Shown: piece by piece, positions 24,370 through 36,075 of the stretch | Numbering within the stretch: position 1 is the first letter of the stretch | Layout: each line of letters starts with the position of its first letter | Assembly: GCA_013396635.1 (NCBI GenBank) | Contig: WBMW01000585.1 | Coordinates: 497,576 to 561,575 of the forward strand | Length of the DNA: 64,000 nt | Direction: 5' to 3' | DNA from: Penelope pileata | Taxonomy: Eukaryota; Chordata; Aves; Galliformes; Cracidae | The notes under the pieces: generated by a model | Database searches by the model: none | What the model saw: the letters and a program-made list of their open reading frames with translations, nothing else | Told to the model about the DNA's origin: nothing | Program-made: the position numbers and the translations under genes

Positions 24370-27250
24370 CACAAACATCCTGCCATTGCTGCACCCTGGA
24401 TCTGCCATATATTCTCTGAGGATAAGAGCTCCGCGCCTCCCTTGTTTACACCCCTTCCTGGCAAACTCCCAAATGCCTAGAGTTCAATCCAAAAGCACTT
24501 CAAACAGAAACCGTACGGCTGTGGGGGGAATATTTTTCTTTAACCAAACATTTCCACAGTACAATTAAATAAAGATTTCTTAAGGTTTGCTATTAAATTT
24601 TATTTGCATCCTACAGAGTAATACAGCCAGTTGGACTGCTCTAAGTGGCAAACAAACAATAAATTGAAATAAACAGAAAACCCAACAGGGCAAATTCCAG
24701 GAAAGGTCGTTCTGAATGGGGCGGGAATCATTGTCAAGGCTGCAATGGTCCCAGCTGCTATGTCCCACCATGTACATGCCATGCTCTGAGGCCTTTTGTG
24801 CTTCTTCTTTTAAAAATTATTATTCATTGCGTTTGTGATTAATGAATCTCTTCATCTGGGGATGTCAGTTTTTGTGGTTCCTTCATATCCTTCACAGAGA
24901 GGTTTGTTTATTGAATGACAAATACATGTTATTTCCTTGTCTCAAGGAAAGAAAGGCAAAGAAACATTGTTCAGTTTTTTTTTTTTTCCCTTTAAGATTA
25001 GTAATAGAATACAGAAATGTAGATCCAGACAACTTTACTTGGGTGGAAACAATTTAATATTTTATCATTTCCATTCACCCTCCTGGAAGGATTAAAAGGT
25101 CACTTGTTTTAAGTTACAAACCTTTCCTCAATTTTTGTATGATGTCTGACACCTTGGCTGCCTAGTAGGGGAGCAGTAAGGATGGAGGATATTTCAGTTG
25201 GGATGGTCTAGTAGGGTCAGCAGAGATGCAGAGCCCCTGCTCAGCCAGTGCTTGTGCCCACCTGCCCACCCGTCCCTCATCAGTGGAGCCTGGAGAACAG
25301 TTTGGGGGCAGTGACATGGCTCTGTGTGACCCTGAACCCCAAGCCCCACCACCAAAATGGATGCAGACCCCACATTTTGGCTCAGCGACAAGGAGAGTTC
25401 AGCTGTCCTCTTCTGGCAGCCACAGCTTCAAATTTGACTTCAGAAATGGCTGCTCCTGGATGGAGCGTCACCCTGTACAAACACAGAGGCAGGCGTGGAC
25501 TGCTGGGACTGCTGTTGTATTCACAGTGCTTCTTCGACCCTTTTATGTTCAGGTCTTTCTTCAGTAGCACCGGAAGTTTGCCCATGTCCATGGGGTTTTG
25601 GCTGCCTCAGATAGATACCATCCACATAAAAATAAAGGATAATCAAAGAAGAAGAAAACAAGCGTGTTTTTTCCTAAAAGCATCTTCAGTTCCCTTAGTC
25701 AGAACATTGATTGACTGTCAATAGAAACTAAAACAAAACAAAACGTCCACAACTCAGATTGTAATAAAAATAAATGATTTTAGAGAGAGAAGTTTCATCC
25801 TCCCTCATTCTTCCCCCCTCCTCCCTCACCTTTTTTTGTCAGAAACTCTGCCAGACAGCTGCCAGCCATGGAATTACACTAAGACAAGCCAACTTCTTTT
25901 CAGATCTTTGAAAATGAATGTTGGAGGTACTTTATTATGCTTAGCTGATTTATCTAGGCACAAAAGGAGCGCAGCCACTCTGATGTAGATTAAACAGACA
26001 TTTTGGTGGTTAAGATAATTTCAACAGTGCAGTCATGGGATTCATTAGAGTTATCCATCAATTTGACGAGACCAGAACTATGAAAAACAAACAATCCAGA
26101 GTCTGAATGAACTTCTAAAATAACATAAAATGAAAATTAAAAAAAAAAGAAACAAGTGAGAAAGAACAGGAAAGCAAAGGACACAAACATCCACATCACA
26201 TCGTGCTTTAAATTCAGTCAAAGGATTCTACTTAAGGTAATGGTTTGAAGCCCAGTGTCACACAAAGTAATTTTCTCAGGCACTGTACTGACTGCACCGT
26301 GGCAGAACAATCTCATCGGGGTATGAGCACAGAGAAAATATTCAGCGCTGGGCTTCCCTGAATGACAATGAGGCGCAGAGCAGAAGCCCTGCTGGAAATC
26401 ACTGCGTTGCCTCGGAGTAGGGAGCGGGTTGCTCCCAGCCAGGGCACGGCCACAGCGTCCCATGCAGAGTCAGCCCTTTGTATCTGCAACAGTTATCTAC
26501 TTCCCGGAGGCTGCCTAATTGCCACTGCCATCAATCCCCTTGTCACCTGCAATTTCAATCAGCTTCCTGAAGGTTTCCTACCTGGGTTTTCCCTTTGGTG
26601 CTACTTTCCCCTTGCAAAACGAACCTTGGATATCCATCATGCCAAATGCTTAAGTGATTGTTCCAGGCTGGCCAGGGAGCAACAAACTCTTTGATTATAG
26701 ATGGCCTGTTGTATGTTAGATTAGGTATCTGCTCCACTGTGAAGCTAAATGATACAACATGGGCTGAATAACTCCTTTCAGTCACGCTCTCAGGTTGCTG
26801 TAATCCTTTTTATTTTTCTTAAACTGTGACTAGCCATGTGTTTTCAGTTACAAGTAAATGCAAATCAATCTGTGTGATGTAGACGTTGGGGAATCGTGCA
26901 ATTTTCTTTAATTCATATTACATTAGCTTTCACCCACAGGATAACATGCACATTGAACTTGGGCTGAGGAGAAAGGCGAGGGGGAGAGGAAGGCAGCAAT
27001 TATGCACACTGTAATTGCTCCCACCCAATATTATGGCATGCAATGCATTTGATGTGACTGTGACACCACAGTAGCATGACATTGAAGCAACGTCAGCATG
27101 TGCTTTGCAACTGGCAGCCCCCATGTCCCTCTGCATTCTGCTGTTGCCTGCACAGAGTGCATCCACGTTACAGATGCATTGCTTACAAACTGCTGCAACA
27201 GCCACATAGTGAACACAGCATCAAGGGGATGGGGCGATGAACTCTCAGTC
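24370..27250. promoter_or_regulatory. Candidate conserved non-coding cluster (24.4-27.2 kb)
   Basis: Several unbroken stretches without repeats look like avian conserved elements: about 24400-24780, 25860-26110 and 26340-27060. They include octamer words ATTTGCAT at 24602-24609 and ATGCAAAT at 26858-26865, an AAACAAACAATAAA forkhead-like word near 24649, and many TAAT cores. The insert at about 25200-25560 is more GC-rich and differs in style. A T-run lies at 24975-24987 and a pyrimidine tract at 25795-25839. The longest frame (25248-25724) starts at GTG and has no recognised domain. Regulatory function is inferred only from composition and motifs. Confidence 0.28.
25795..25839 (+). repeat. 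Pyrimidine-rich tract
   Basis: A run of almost pure C and T containing C6 and T7 blocks. It is low-complexity sequence, possibly prone to triplex formation, with no gene context. Confidence 0.7.
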
Positions 27251-28649
27251 TAAATTTCAGTTGACAGCTCCAGCATGAGAAGATGCACAATTAACTACCA
27301 ACCCACATCCAGCAAGGGCTGCAATGACTCCAGGAATGCCCCACAGGAAAACCACAGATGTGAAAGCTCAATCCTCAGCAGTGCTAAGGGACAAAACATT
27401 CAAACTCACCCTTCTTAAAGGAGTGATTTTTGAATAATTTCATGGAACAGTTGTTGATTTGACATTTGGACCAAAATTTCAATTGTTCTGAATTTTGCAA
27501 TGAAAGAATGAAAACACTGGCTTAGATACTAGCAGGGGTCTGTAGCAGTGGTCTCCACAGGGATGGGAAGATTTATTCTGTCAAAGAACATGGTCTTAAG
27601 AGAAATGTTTCATTTTATGCTCCTCTCTTGCAAAGCCTGGCACCATGACCAATGTGCAACACAGAATTGTAAGGCAGCAGCAGATCCATTCTTAGCTTTT
27701 AATTCATCCTTCCTTTTAGGAAGTGTGGTGTTTATTTTAGATTTATTTCAAAGAGCAGGGTGAAAACCATAGCAGATTCATAGAGATCTGAAGAATTGCA
27801 TCTTTGCTTTGTTTTAAAACCCAACTCTAATTTAGGGAACTTCATGTTGTGTGAGATAGCAGGAACTCAGTCAAAGGGCGTGCAGGACATCAAGATGCTG
27901 AGACATCCACAATTACTGCTTGAAGGGTTACTTGACTTCACGCTCACCCTTCAAGGCAAATGTGCACAACAGCTGGGCCAGGGCTCACTTTGCTTTGCAA
28001 GGGGAAGTGCTCGCACAAGCTGCTGCAACTAAGTCACTGGGCAGTATCATGCTGAGGTGTGATAACCCACAGCCATGTGAACAGCCCTCAGAAACCCAGA
28101 AGGTCTCCTCCCAAACAGTGTTCCTGTGCTTATCCTGTTAACTTCAAAGCTAATTTTCCACTAATATTAGTTGGATAGTGAAAGTTATGCATAACAATCT
28201 AACGAAAAATGTACCTCATTTTCTGCTGTCTTCTAAGACAACTATGATTCAGAGATTCTCTCCCTAATGCTGTCCTGATTTGATAAGTCTCTACATGTTG
28301 GAATAAGGATGATTAGTGCAGCTTGCAGAGACTTAGTAGGACTTTCTTCAGCTTTCAATATCACTGAATTTGATCCAAACATTCTGCAGTTTTGCATTGT
28401 AAGCAAAAGAAATCACCAAATGAAAGTAATCAAAATACTGAGCTCATATTTATTTAATATAAGGATAACTCTCAAGAGAGGATTTTATTTCAAGGATTTG
28501 AGTTTTAGGAAGATACTAACAATTTTAATGTAGCAATAACATGGATAGGGGATGTCTTTGGGTTGACAGGGTTATAAAAAGAAGGTTGAAACTTTAAGAT
28601 TTAAAGATAAAGGGAGAAGAACTAGAGCATGGCATAATGGAAAGATTAT
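27251..28649. other. Non-coding sequence, no supported gene
   Basis: Unique-looking sequence with only short open frames (under 80 codons) that overlap in several frames. I see nothing recognisable. Confidence 0.5.
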
Positions 28650-29350
28650 CTATTAAACAGAGCAGTGAACTTGTATAAAACTGTCACTTCTGTAGAAGGA
28701 CCGTGCACACGGCTGAACAAAACCTGTGACCCTCTGGACAGTGCTATATCCAATAAGGTCAGCATTAATGAACGAATAGCGTTCCAGTGATGCAGGAAAT
28801 AAATATCTCATGCTTTCATCCAAAGAGGAAGACCTCATCTCCTCCCTATTAACCATGTCTCTAGCCGGCTAAACTTCTTTGTTTATTTAGCTCCTGTGAA
28901 TCCCAAGCACCAAACGGTTCAATATTGCCCTATCCAGTGACTAATCCAGTAAAGTACATAGAAACAGGCTGATTTTTCAGATGGAACCACACAATAGTTC
29001 CTTTTTAATTGCATTTGACATTACTGGTAATGTTCTGTGCACCTCCATGCATAACACACATTTAATTGTACCTGTGTGGTAGTGATAACACTACAGCACG
29101 GTAATTTTCTGTATTTGTAGCATGTGGGAGCCAATTCATTCTGGGTCTTTCAATGCAGTTTATTAACTGGGAAGATTGGGTAACTGGAACCTCCTTTATT
29201 AAAGTTATTGGCTGCCCTGTAGCAATGGAAATAAATTGTGATAATAGCCAGAACAAATTAGCTTGCGTATGAATTAGCCCTTAAATGAAAAGAGGAGGAG
29301 GGAGGAACCAACCACCTTGTGGTATATAAAATGCCCTTATTTGGGAAGTA
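28650..29350. promoter_or_regulatory. Candidate conserved element ending in a core-promoter-like site
   Basis: A repeat-free, AT-rich stretch with TAAT-rich words. Examples are ATTAATGAACGAATAG near 28765, the TTATTAAAG/TTATTGGCTG words near 29197-29215, and GTATGAATTAGCCC near 29268. It runs into a TATA box and CArG box at 29323-29344. No open frame of note follows downstream, so if this is a promoter it would drive a non-coding or distant-spliced transcript. Inference only. Confidence 0.3.
29323..29344 (+). promoter_or_regulatory. TATA box next to a CArG (SRF) box
   Basis: TATATAAAA at 29323-29331 is a strong TATA-box match. Three bases later, CCTTATTTGG at 29335-29344 fits the SRF consensus CC(A/T)6GG exactly. 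GA-rich sequence (AGAGGAGGAGGGAGG) lies about 20-30 bp upstream. SRF sites usually lie upstream of the TATA box rather than just after it. No gene can be assigned. Confidence 0.35.
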
Positions 29351-32300
29351 CAAGTGTATTGACAAATAAAAGTAAGCTCTTCTAGAAGAAGAAATCCTCT
29401 CTTTCCAGGCATTTTGCGACATGTTATGCAAACTACAGGACTGAGTTTGGATTTATGCCCAACGGATAGGGATCACAGAGGAGGAGGACTTCAAACAGAT
29501 AACCCGTACACCCAAGTGCAGTGCAGGTCAGGGTGGTGGCTTGGGGCAAGCTAACCTGGGGGAGTGGAAGACCTGAGGAAAGTCATGCAAAGAAGGTTCA
29601 GATCTGGAAATGGTGCAACTGCACCAGCAAGTTACTGTAGCTAAGCAAAATCTCCTACACTGCTCTCAGCTGGTCATGTCCCCGAGTGATTTACCGTTCA
29701 GTGGTAAATCATCATTTATAATAAATTCAAATTTATTATATAGTGTGAAAAATCTCCTCAACATACGGAATGTCCATTGTGGCTTGGGCCAATGTAAGCC
29801 AGAAATGGCTTCAGTTTAATGCCACCACTGCCACCTGTTTTCACTGTTATTTGTGAGAGATGCTGCTGTTCCTCTTCAGAGATTTTGGGCTTGCTCTCAA
29901 CAACCTTGAGGCTGATAGAAAGACATTTGGGGAGTGATTCAAGATGCTCAACACAGGCACCTAGATCTGCCAGAGGCCAGGCCCTGTTGCTACTCCAAGG
30001 GGACATGGGCAGCCTGCATATTGTACCTGTTGAAAGTTAGGGACTTCTCAGACACCCTGACACCTCTAAAATGACATGATCATACAAGATTATAACCTTG
30101 GATCGATCCTCTCGTGACTCCAGGAGGCTGTGGATACATGCACATTCATGGTGCTCTGAACTTTCTTCCTTGTTGCACAGGAAAATGCCAAAGGATTGGT
30201 GCAAGAAAAACATAAATTAAATAGGTGAATTTTTGATTTTGTACATGGCTGATATGCAGAATCAGTTCTGACATTGCTGAGTTGGTCCATATTCTCACTA
30301 AATATGTATGCAAGGAGAACCAAGTTTTCATTCTGGGAGTGACTGAAAGCTCAGGTAAGTGATGTGTGAATATGGTGTTCAGCATACGTAATGCATCTCC
30401 TAGCAGCTCTTGGGTGCACAGGAAAATAGACCTTTCCTGGACTGATAGGATCCTTGAGGCCAGGTCTCTGCAAGCACTGAGCAGACTGCTTATTTCACTG
30501 AAAATGACGCCTGCACAAACCACAGCGCAGCCCCCAGTGCACTCTGATGAACAGAACACCAAGACCCACAGAAAAAAAACACACTGTAACTATAGAGCAG
30601 GGTGAGCATGACTTTCATTACTGCCTTCGCTCACACCAGCAAGAAATCTACTCACTGACAGGTAAGCTCAAAAAACAGACATACCTGAAGAGGGAGAACA
30701 GGAGAAAACACCTCAATTGTACCTGCCAGACTCACTGCAAGGTCCTTCCTTATCCTAAATTTTAACCCTGGACAAACTGCCACCACACACGTACAAACCT
30801 TTGATTTTTTCTGTACCTCTGGGTGGGTCCACACATCACTGGCTCTCCCTTTGGTGGAAGACAAAACTATCTGGGAATAGATGTGAGGGGAATCAGTAGC
30901 AATGCTGCACTTGGAGCTACTTAGGGTATAGTTAAGTGCAAAAAAATAAAAAAAGCTCAAAAAAGAAAGTATTTCAAAATACAATCCAGAAAGAGAGAAC
31001 TGTGTGAAGAGACAGGTAAAGGCACGAAGTGAGCAACCAGCCCCTTTTGTGGGTCTTTTGCAGGAAAGGGAAGAATGGGGATTGTTGTGGAGAAGACAAG
31101 CTGATGTAGAGAGGATTGACTGAAAGGTGCCTTTAGGCTTTAGCAGGACATTAACGACTGTCTTATTGGAGAAGTGGAGAGCATTCAGAGGTGAGGTGTC
31201 TGGGTTAAAAGCAGGTCTCCTTGAGCTCCCCGGGTAGACTTGCAGACTCACAGACAGTACAAGAGCTTGGTGCCACTCAGAGGAGGGCTGCCTCCCTTCT
31301 GCCAGTGCCCCCTGCTTTCCCCTTTTGGAAACCAAGCTAATTCAGGAATCAGCCCATCCTTCCTGTTGCTGGCTTAGTTTTGCCTCTACTGAAGTAGCTC
31401 TGCGGGTGAGATGCTGAGTGCTGTGGTGATAGTGCCTGGCTGGGAGCAGGGAGGAAGGGGCATGCTACTGAGGCATCAACCATGTGCTAACTTAACCCCA
31501 TGAAGCCGTGCCCTGGGGTGCTCTGAATTAGCCTTTGGAAGCATCTCTTTTTTCAATGACTATATAAGGGAATTCAGGGTGTCTAACCTCCTAATTCAGA
31601 CTCTGGGCAATAGTGTGAATGCTTTCCCTCCCTCTCTCCCAGCACAGCAATTCTGACAACAGCAGAATATGGAGCAATGTTAAGAAATAACATGGGTGTT
31701 TATTTTTCTTGTTTCAGGGAAATCAGTTGGAATGAATTCCAGCACAGATTCTACTACCTCTGTCACAAATTCCCTCCCCCTCTCCTTTTTTTCTTTAATT
31801 ACATCATGAAACAAATGTCATTGACAGGCCTGAAACTAATTTTCAATGAACGAAGACAATGAAATAATTTGTGAAAAGCAAATGCACAAGGAATGAGATG
31901 TCAAATCAAATCTAAATCGGTGTCGCTTCTTTTCTCTTACATGACGGTTTGGGGGTCTGTATGAGTGTTGGTTTTTGTAGATCACTTTCTAGCTGCATTC
32001 TGAAGGGCTCCCTTTTACCTATAAAACCCCTCAGCACTGCTCATTTGCCTGAGGCTCAGCACTGTACTCAACATCATCATATGGCCTTTGGATTGGTAAT
32101 GGTTCTCGTTCCATTTCCTCAAGTGGGGCAAACCCTTACCTTCCCACAAAGTGCATTTTAGACTTGCCATGAGGCATTTTTTTATCCAGGAGGAAAGATA
32201 ACTGCATGTCCACAGTGTCTTGCCAGTCATCTCTGCCAGTAGCATTTTGTCATATTCAACTAAATTTGTCAGATGGACAGAGCATCCTGAAAGGGTTGTG

Positions 32301-34720
32301 AAAGTTGGCTAAAGATAAGGGATCAGCAATTCAGATTAGTGCTGTGTGGAAGGAAAGACAGTTACCACCCAGCATTTTATTCACTCATGCCAAGAGGTGA
32401 CAGCCAATTTGCCAGCCAGGGGTGTGTCAGATGGCCAATTAGCAAAAATGCAGTCATTTACCAGCTCAACAAATAAGAAGGATGGAGATTTGGAGAGAGG
32501 GAAGAAAAATTATCGTCTTTGGAGGAAGCAGTGTGAATTGTATACATCCAATTTAAAATTATTCTTAAAGCAAAATAAAATAAAGAGGATCTATAAATAA
32601 AATATATTTTTATAGCACTCCAAGCATTCTGATGGGAGTTTTTGTATTGAATACTATGTTACTGTCGTATGGTATTCTGTAATGTTGAAATTTCAGGTTT
32701 AAGTGAGATTTGCTAACTTTGTTATTCCTACTGTATTGGCAGAAAAATAACTATTTAAGTCAACAGTTTCTTTTCATCCAGAATGTGGGTTATAATATGT
32801 AAGGGGAAAGTAGCAGAGTGAAGTTGTAGAGCTGTGGATTCTCCCCTTGACTCTGGCAATAACCTGCTGTACGATCTCAGGAGAGTTGTTTTACCTTCAA
32901 ACTTTGCCTACAAGTTACTTGCCTTCACACTTTCTCATTTTGGTCTGTCTTGTCTTTCTAAACTGTAAAGTATTCAACCTAGAGAGTGAATCTTACTATT
33001 ACTGAGCCATGTTTAAGCACAAAGAGTTCTTTAATTTCAGCTAAAATCACTAGCATGAGTAAATAATAAATTAAGTACTAAAGTACATTTTAAGTATAAA
33101 TCTTTTCAGAGGAAATTGTAAATTTGCAAGGGGAAATGAGGGAGTGTTAATAATATTAGTTATGTCGAAGCACAACAGCAAAGAACTTCCTCCTAAAACC
33201 CAAAAAGCTGACATGGAACATAAGTGACCTGGAGAGGTGAAAACCAGAGCAGGGGCTGAACCCCAGCACCAAGAACCACAGACCAGTGCACAATCAATCA
33301 CACAAGACTTTGCTGCTTCCCACAAACCTAGGGAGCATTGCAAATACAGTCTCAGACCAAACAAAGTTCCATGCAGAAAAAGACAATATTGGTAGGGCAC
33401 CCTTATTAGCATTCTCAGGAGGCCAAAGGGTCAGCTTTACTGATCTGCTTGCTGTTCCTCTCAGAAGACAAAAGAGTTACTTATTGCCTTATCCAGCAAA
33501 GCTAGTTTCAATTTCATGCATCACCCATTTTTCTTAAAGCAAAAATAAAATCTTTTTTTCCCTCTTCAAGAAGATTTGGGAATAATGCTTAACTGGGGCT
33601 TCTTTAATTTCAGAAATTGGTTACTTAGAATGAATTTCAGCTTGCTCAGTCTAGGGGAAAATCCATGAGCAGGAGAAATTAGTTTTCTGTGAAGCAAGAA
33701 CAAAAATGAACTCCTTTATAAAATAATGTAAATGATGTGATCAGATTTTAAACAGAAGAAAAAAATCAAGAAAGAAACTGATATCAGAGTGCCTTTATGC
33801 CTCTCAGGTGGGTCAGAGGGACCCTGAGGACATTCTGAGCTGTTGCCTGCAATTCCTCTTCAAGGCACAAATTCCCCTCTGATATCACAAAATACTACTT
33901 TCTTTCATCTGACCACTTTTTCTTCCTTTGGAGATACTGAGATATTTTACAGTAGGACGTGGACTTTTGCCAGTTGTTTGATATAGCAGTGTTGTAGCAA
34001 AGTCAATTATTGGGGAGAAATTTATAAAAACGGTTTAAATCACAGCTCCAAGATCAAAAAGTTACCCTTGTCTCTGAATTCTTTTTGAGGAAGCTGAGAT
34101 ACTGGGCATCAAACTTGCCACAAAAATCATCACTTTTGGAACTTCATTTCAGCAAATAGGTGCAAAGAAGCTGAAAGAGGGATAGACCAAAATATCAAAC
34201 GTAGGTTGTAACATTACAGAAGGAATATAAGAAACTGTGTAGAGATTGCTGAACTTCAGTATTCCCATTCAGCAAAAATTAAACAGTGACATAAATGAAT
34301 ACCTGTAAAAATAAATGTGTTCATTACAGAGTGAGAGGAGGTAAAGGAAAGTAACCCAAAACCAAGAAAAAACAGGCCAAACAATATTGTTAGCAAAAGA
34401 ATATGTAAAGCTCTGTGGCTTACAGCTAAAATAGGCAGTTAAACATAACAATGTTACCATTGTATGCATTTCTGCCATAAATCATTTCAACATCAGTAAG
34501 TGAGAATGCAGCTGACAAAAGAAACATTATTTTTGAAACAGAAATTGCTGCCCAGTAGCGGAGGCTGGGAAGAGTCATTGTAGAAAGCTGCTTTTTGCAT
34601 CAGTATATTCTGAGTACTGTACTTGGTAATTTTCTTGGATGAATGATTCAGAGATTTTATTGAAAATATATTAATTCTTTAAATGGGATCTTAAAAAGTT
34701 AAAGCATGGCACAGACAGCA
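29351..34720. other. Non-coding sequence, no supported gene
   Basis: The longest open frame of the window is here (31335 to 30652, minus strand, 227 codons). It begins at TTG and contains no Met codon at all, so it cannot be a protein gene as it stands and I do not annotate it. The rest holds short frames only, with no repeat I can name. Confidence 0.6.
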
Positions 34721-34820
34721 GCATCTAGTGACTGATGTCCTTGCCCATGGCAGGGGGGTTGGAACAAGATGATCTCTAAGGTCCCTTCCAACTTGAACCA
34801 TTCTATCTATGATGATTCTA
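34721..34820 (+). mobile_element. CR1 LINE, short 3' end fragment
   Basis: Only the last ~100 bp of a CR1 copy remain. GCATCTAGTG, then TGTCCTTGCCCATGGCAG, GGGGGGTTGGAAC, AAGATGATCTCTAAGGTCCC and TTCCAACTTGAACCATTCTA are followed by a degenerate tail ending GATGATTCTA. The 3' UTR words match the copy at 10050 most closely (TGTCCTTGCCCAT and GGAACAAGATGATCTCTAAG are shared), so the two belong to the same or a near subfamily. No coding sequence is left. Confidence 0.93.
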
Positions 34821-35964
34821 TTTGCAGTAAAAGGAAAGGAAGGGAAGAAATGTAGAGAAAATGGTTTTGGGAGACAGAGAAATGCAAAGAGGAATGAATA
34901 TGCTGTGTTAGATGGCCTTAGAACCATCTGTCATGAGGAGCTATTCTTTCTCACTGTCTTCCTAGTTCTCATGCCTTTTTCTGCCACATCTACCTTGTCT
35001 ACCTGGGCTATGATGACATCTATTAAGTGTGTTTTGGAAAGAAATCTGCAGATTTCAGGAATAGATCCAACTTGAGAAAATGGAGATTTTCTACTTTGCT
35101 TGGCCCTGCAGTGCTCCTGCTATGCACGAGCTCAGCAGTAGAGCAAACCTTGCTCTCTTAGGTTTAAAATTTCAAGTGAATTACTTAAACAGCAGAACAA
35201 AACAAATTAACTTTGAGAAACAATAAGGATCCTTGTTAGGTTCTTTATCTCTCTTTCAACTCTGCTAGGCTTCAGTCTGCTGGAGGGTAGGAGATCCAGT
35301 TCGTTCCTTTGTGAAGTCTTGGCATTTTCTGAGTACAAGGAACTGGTCTGAAGGAGGAATTGTACTCCTAACTGAAGGAGATTCACAAGAAGTCTTGTGA
35401 CACAAACTCAGCCAGGATGAAGTTAGAAAATGTTGTTAAAGTTGGCTGAAGTTTGATGTTTCTCCATGTTTGTGCTTTCCAGAAAATGGGACAAATAGAC
35501 AAAGCAGGAGGAGGAAATTTTAAAAGGGCAAAGGGAAAAGGTAAGTGACAGGAAAAGAAGACAGTGGGGAGGGTGTGAGGCATTGTGAGAGCTGTGGGGT
35601 CTGGAAGGAGAAGTGTGGCATGCCTTATCCATTTGGCACCCTCCCTGCACACTGCTGTCTGCCTGGTGGTCAACGTTCCCATTGACACATGGACATGTGC
35701 CCTTCCACAGCCACCAGCACGAGCTTCTGGCTCCGCTTGGCTGCAGTGAATTTGATTGCTGCTGAGATCATGGGGACGAGACATGACATTTAAAGGTCAG
35801 TCCAAGGAGAACAACAACTTTCTTGCTTTTCTTCCATGAGCTTCTGTGCTTGCCTTGCGGTCATTTCATTACACTTCTGTCACTTTTCTCCACTCTTTGA
35901 GGCCAAACCTGTCTTCACTGACATCAGCCCTCAGGGTTTCAAGGTCTGAGCCCTTTGAAATTGC
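34821..35964. other. Non-coding sequence, no supported gene
   Basis: No feature recognised. The minus-strand frames at 35383-35784 read through purine- and pyrimidine-skewed DNA and resemble low-complexity translations rather than a protein. Confidence 0.5.
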
Positions 35965-36075
35965 TCTGCTTTCCCTCCCACCACCCTTCTCTCCCCATAC
36001 TAAGCCCTCTCCTCCCTCTGACTTCTGCTTCTCCACCCCCTCTCAGCGAGGCCCCCCTCCTCTTTATTACCCTCC
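35965..36075 (+). repeat. Pyrimidine-rich low-complexity tract
   Basis: About 110 bp, mostly C and T, broken by few purines. It has blocks such as CCACCCTTCTCTCCCC and CTCCACCCCCTCTC. It gives rise to overlapping Pro/Ser/Leu-rich frames on the plus strand, which I regard as artefacts of composition. Confidence 0.6.

Noticed and set aside
25248..25724. Plus-strand frame of 158 codons
   Set aside because: It starts at GTG and has no domain, and shorter frames overlap it on both strands.
30652..31335. Longest open frame (minus strand, 227 codons)
   Set aside because: It starts at TTG and has no Met codon anywhere in the frame. It has no recognisable domain, and its hydrophobic, Ser-rich stretches fit chance translation of non-coding DNA.
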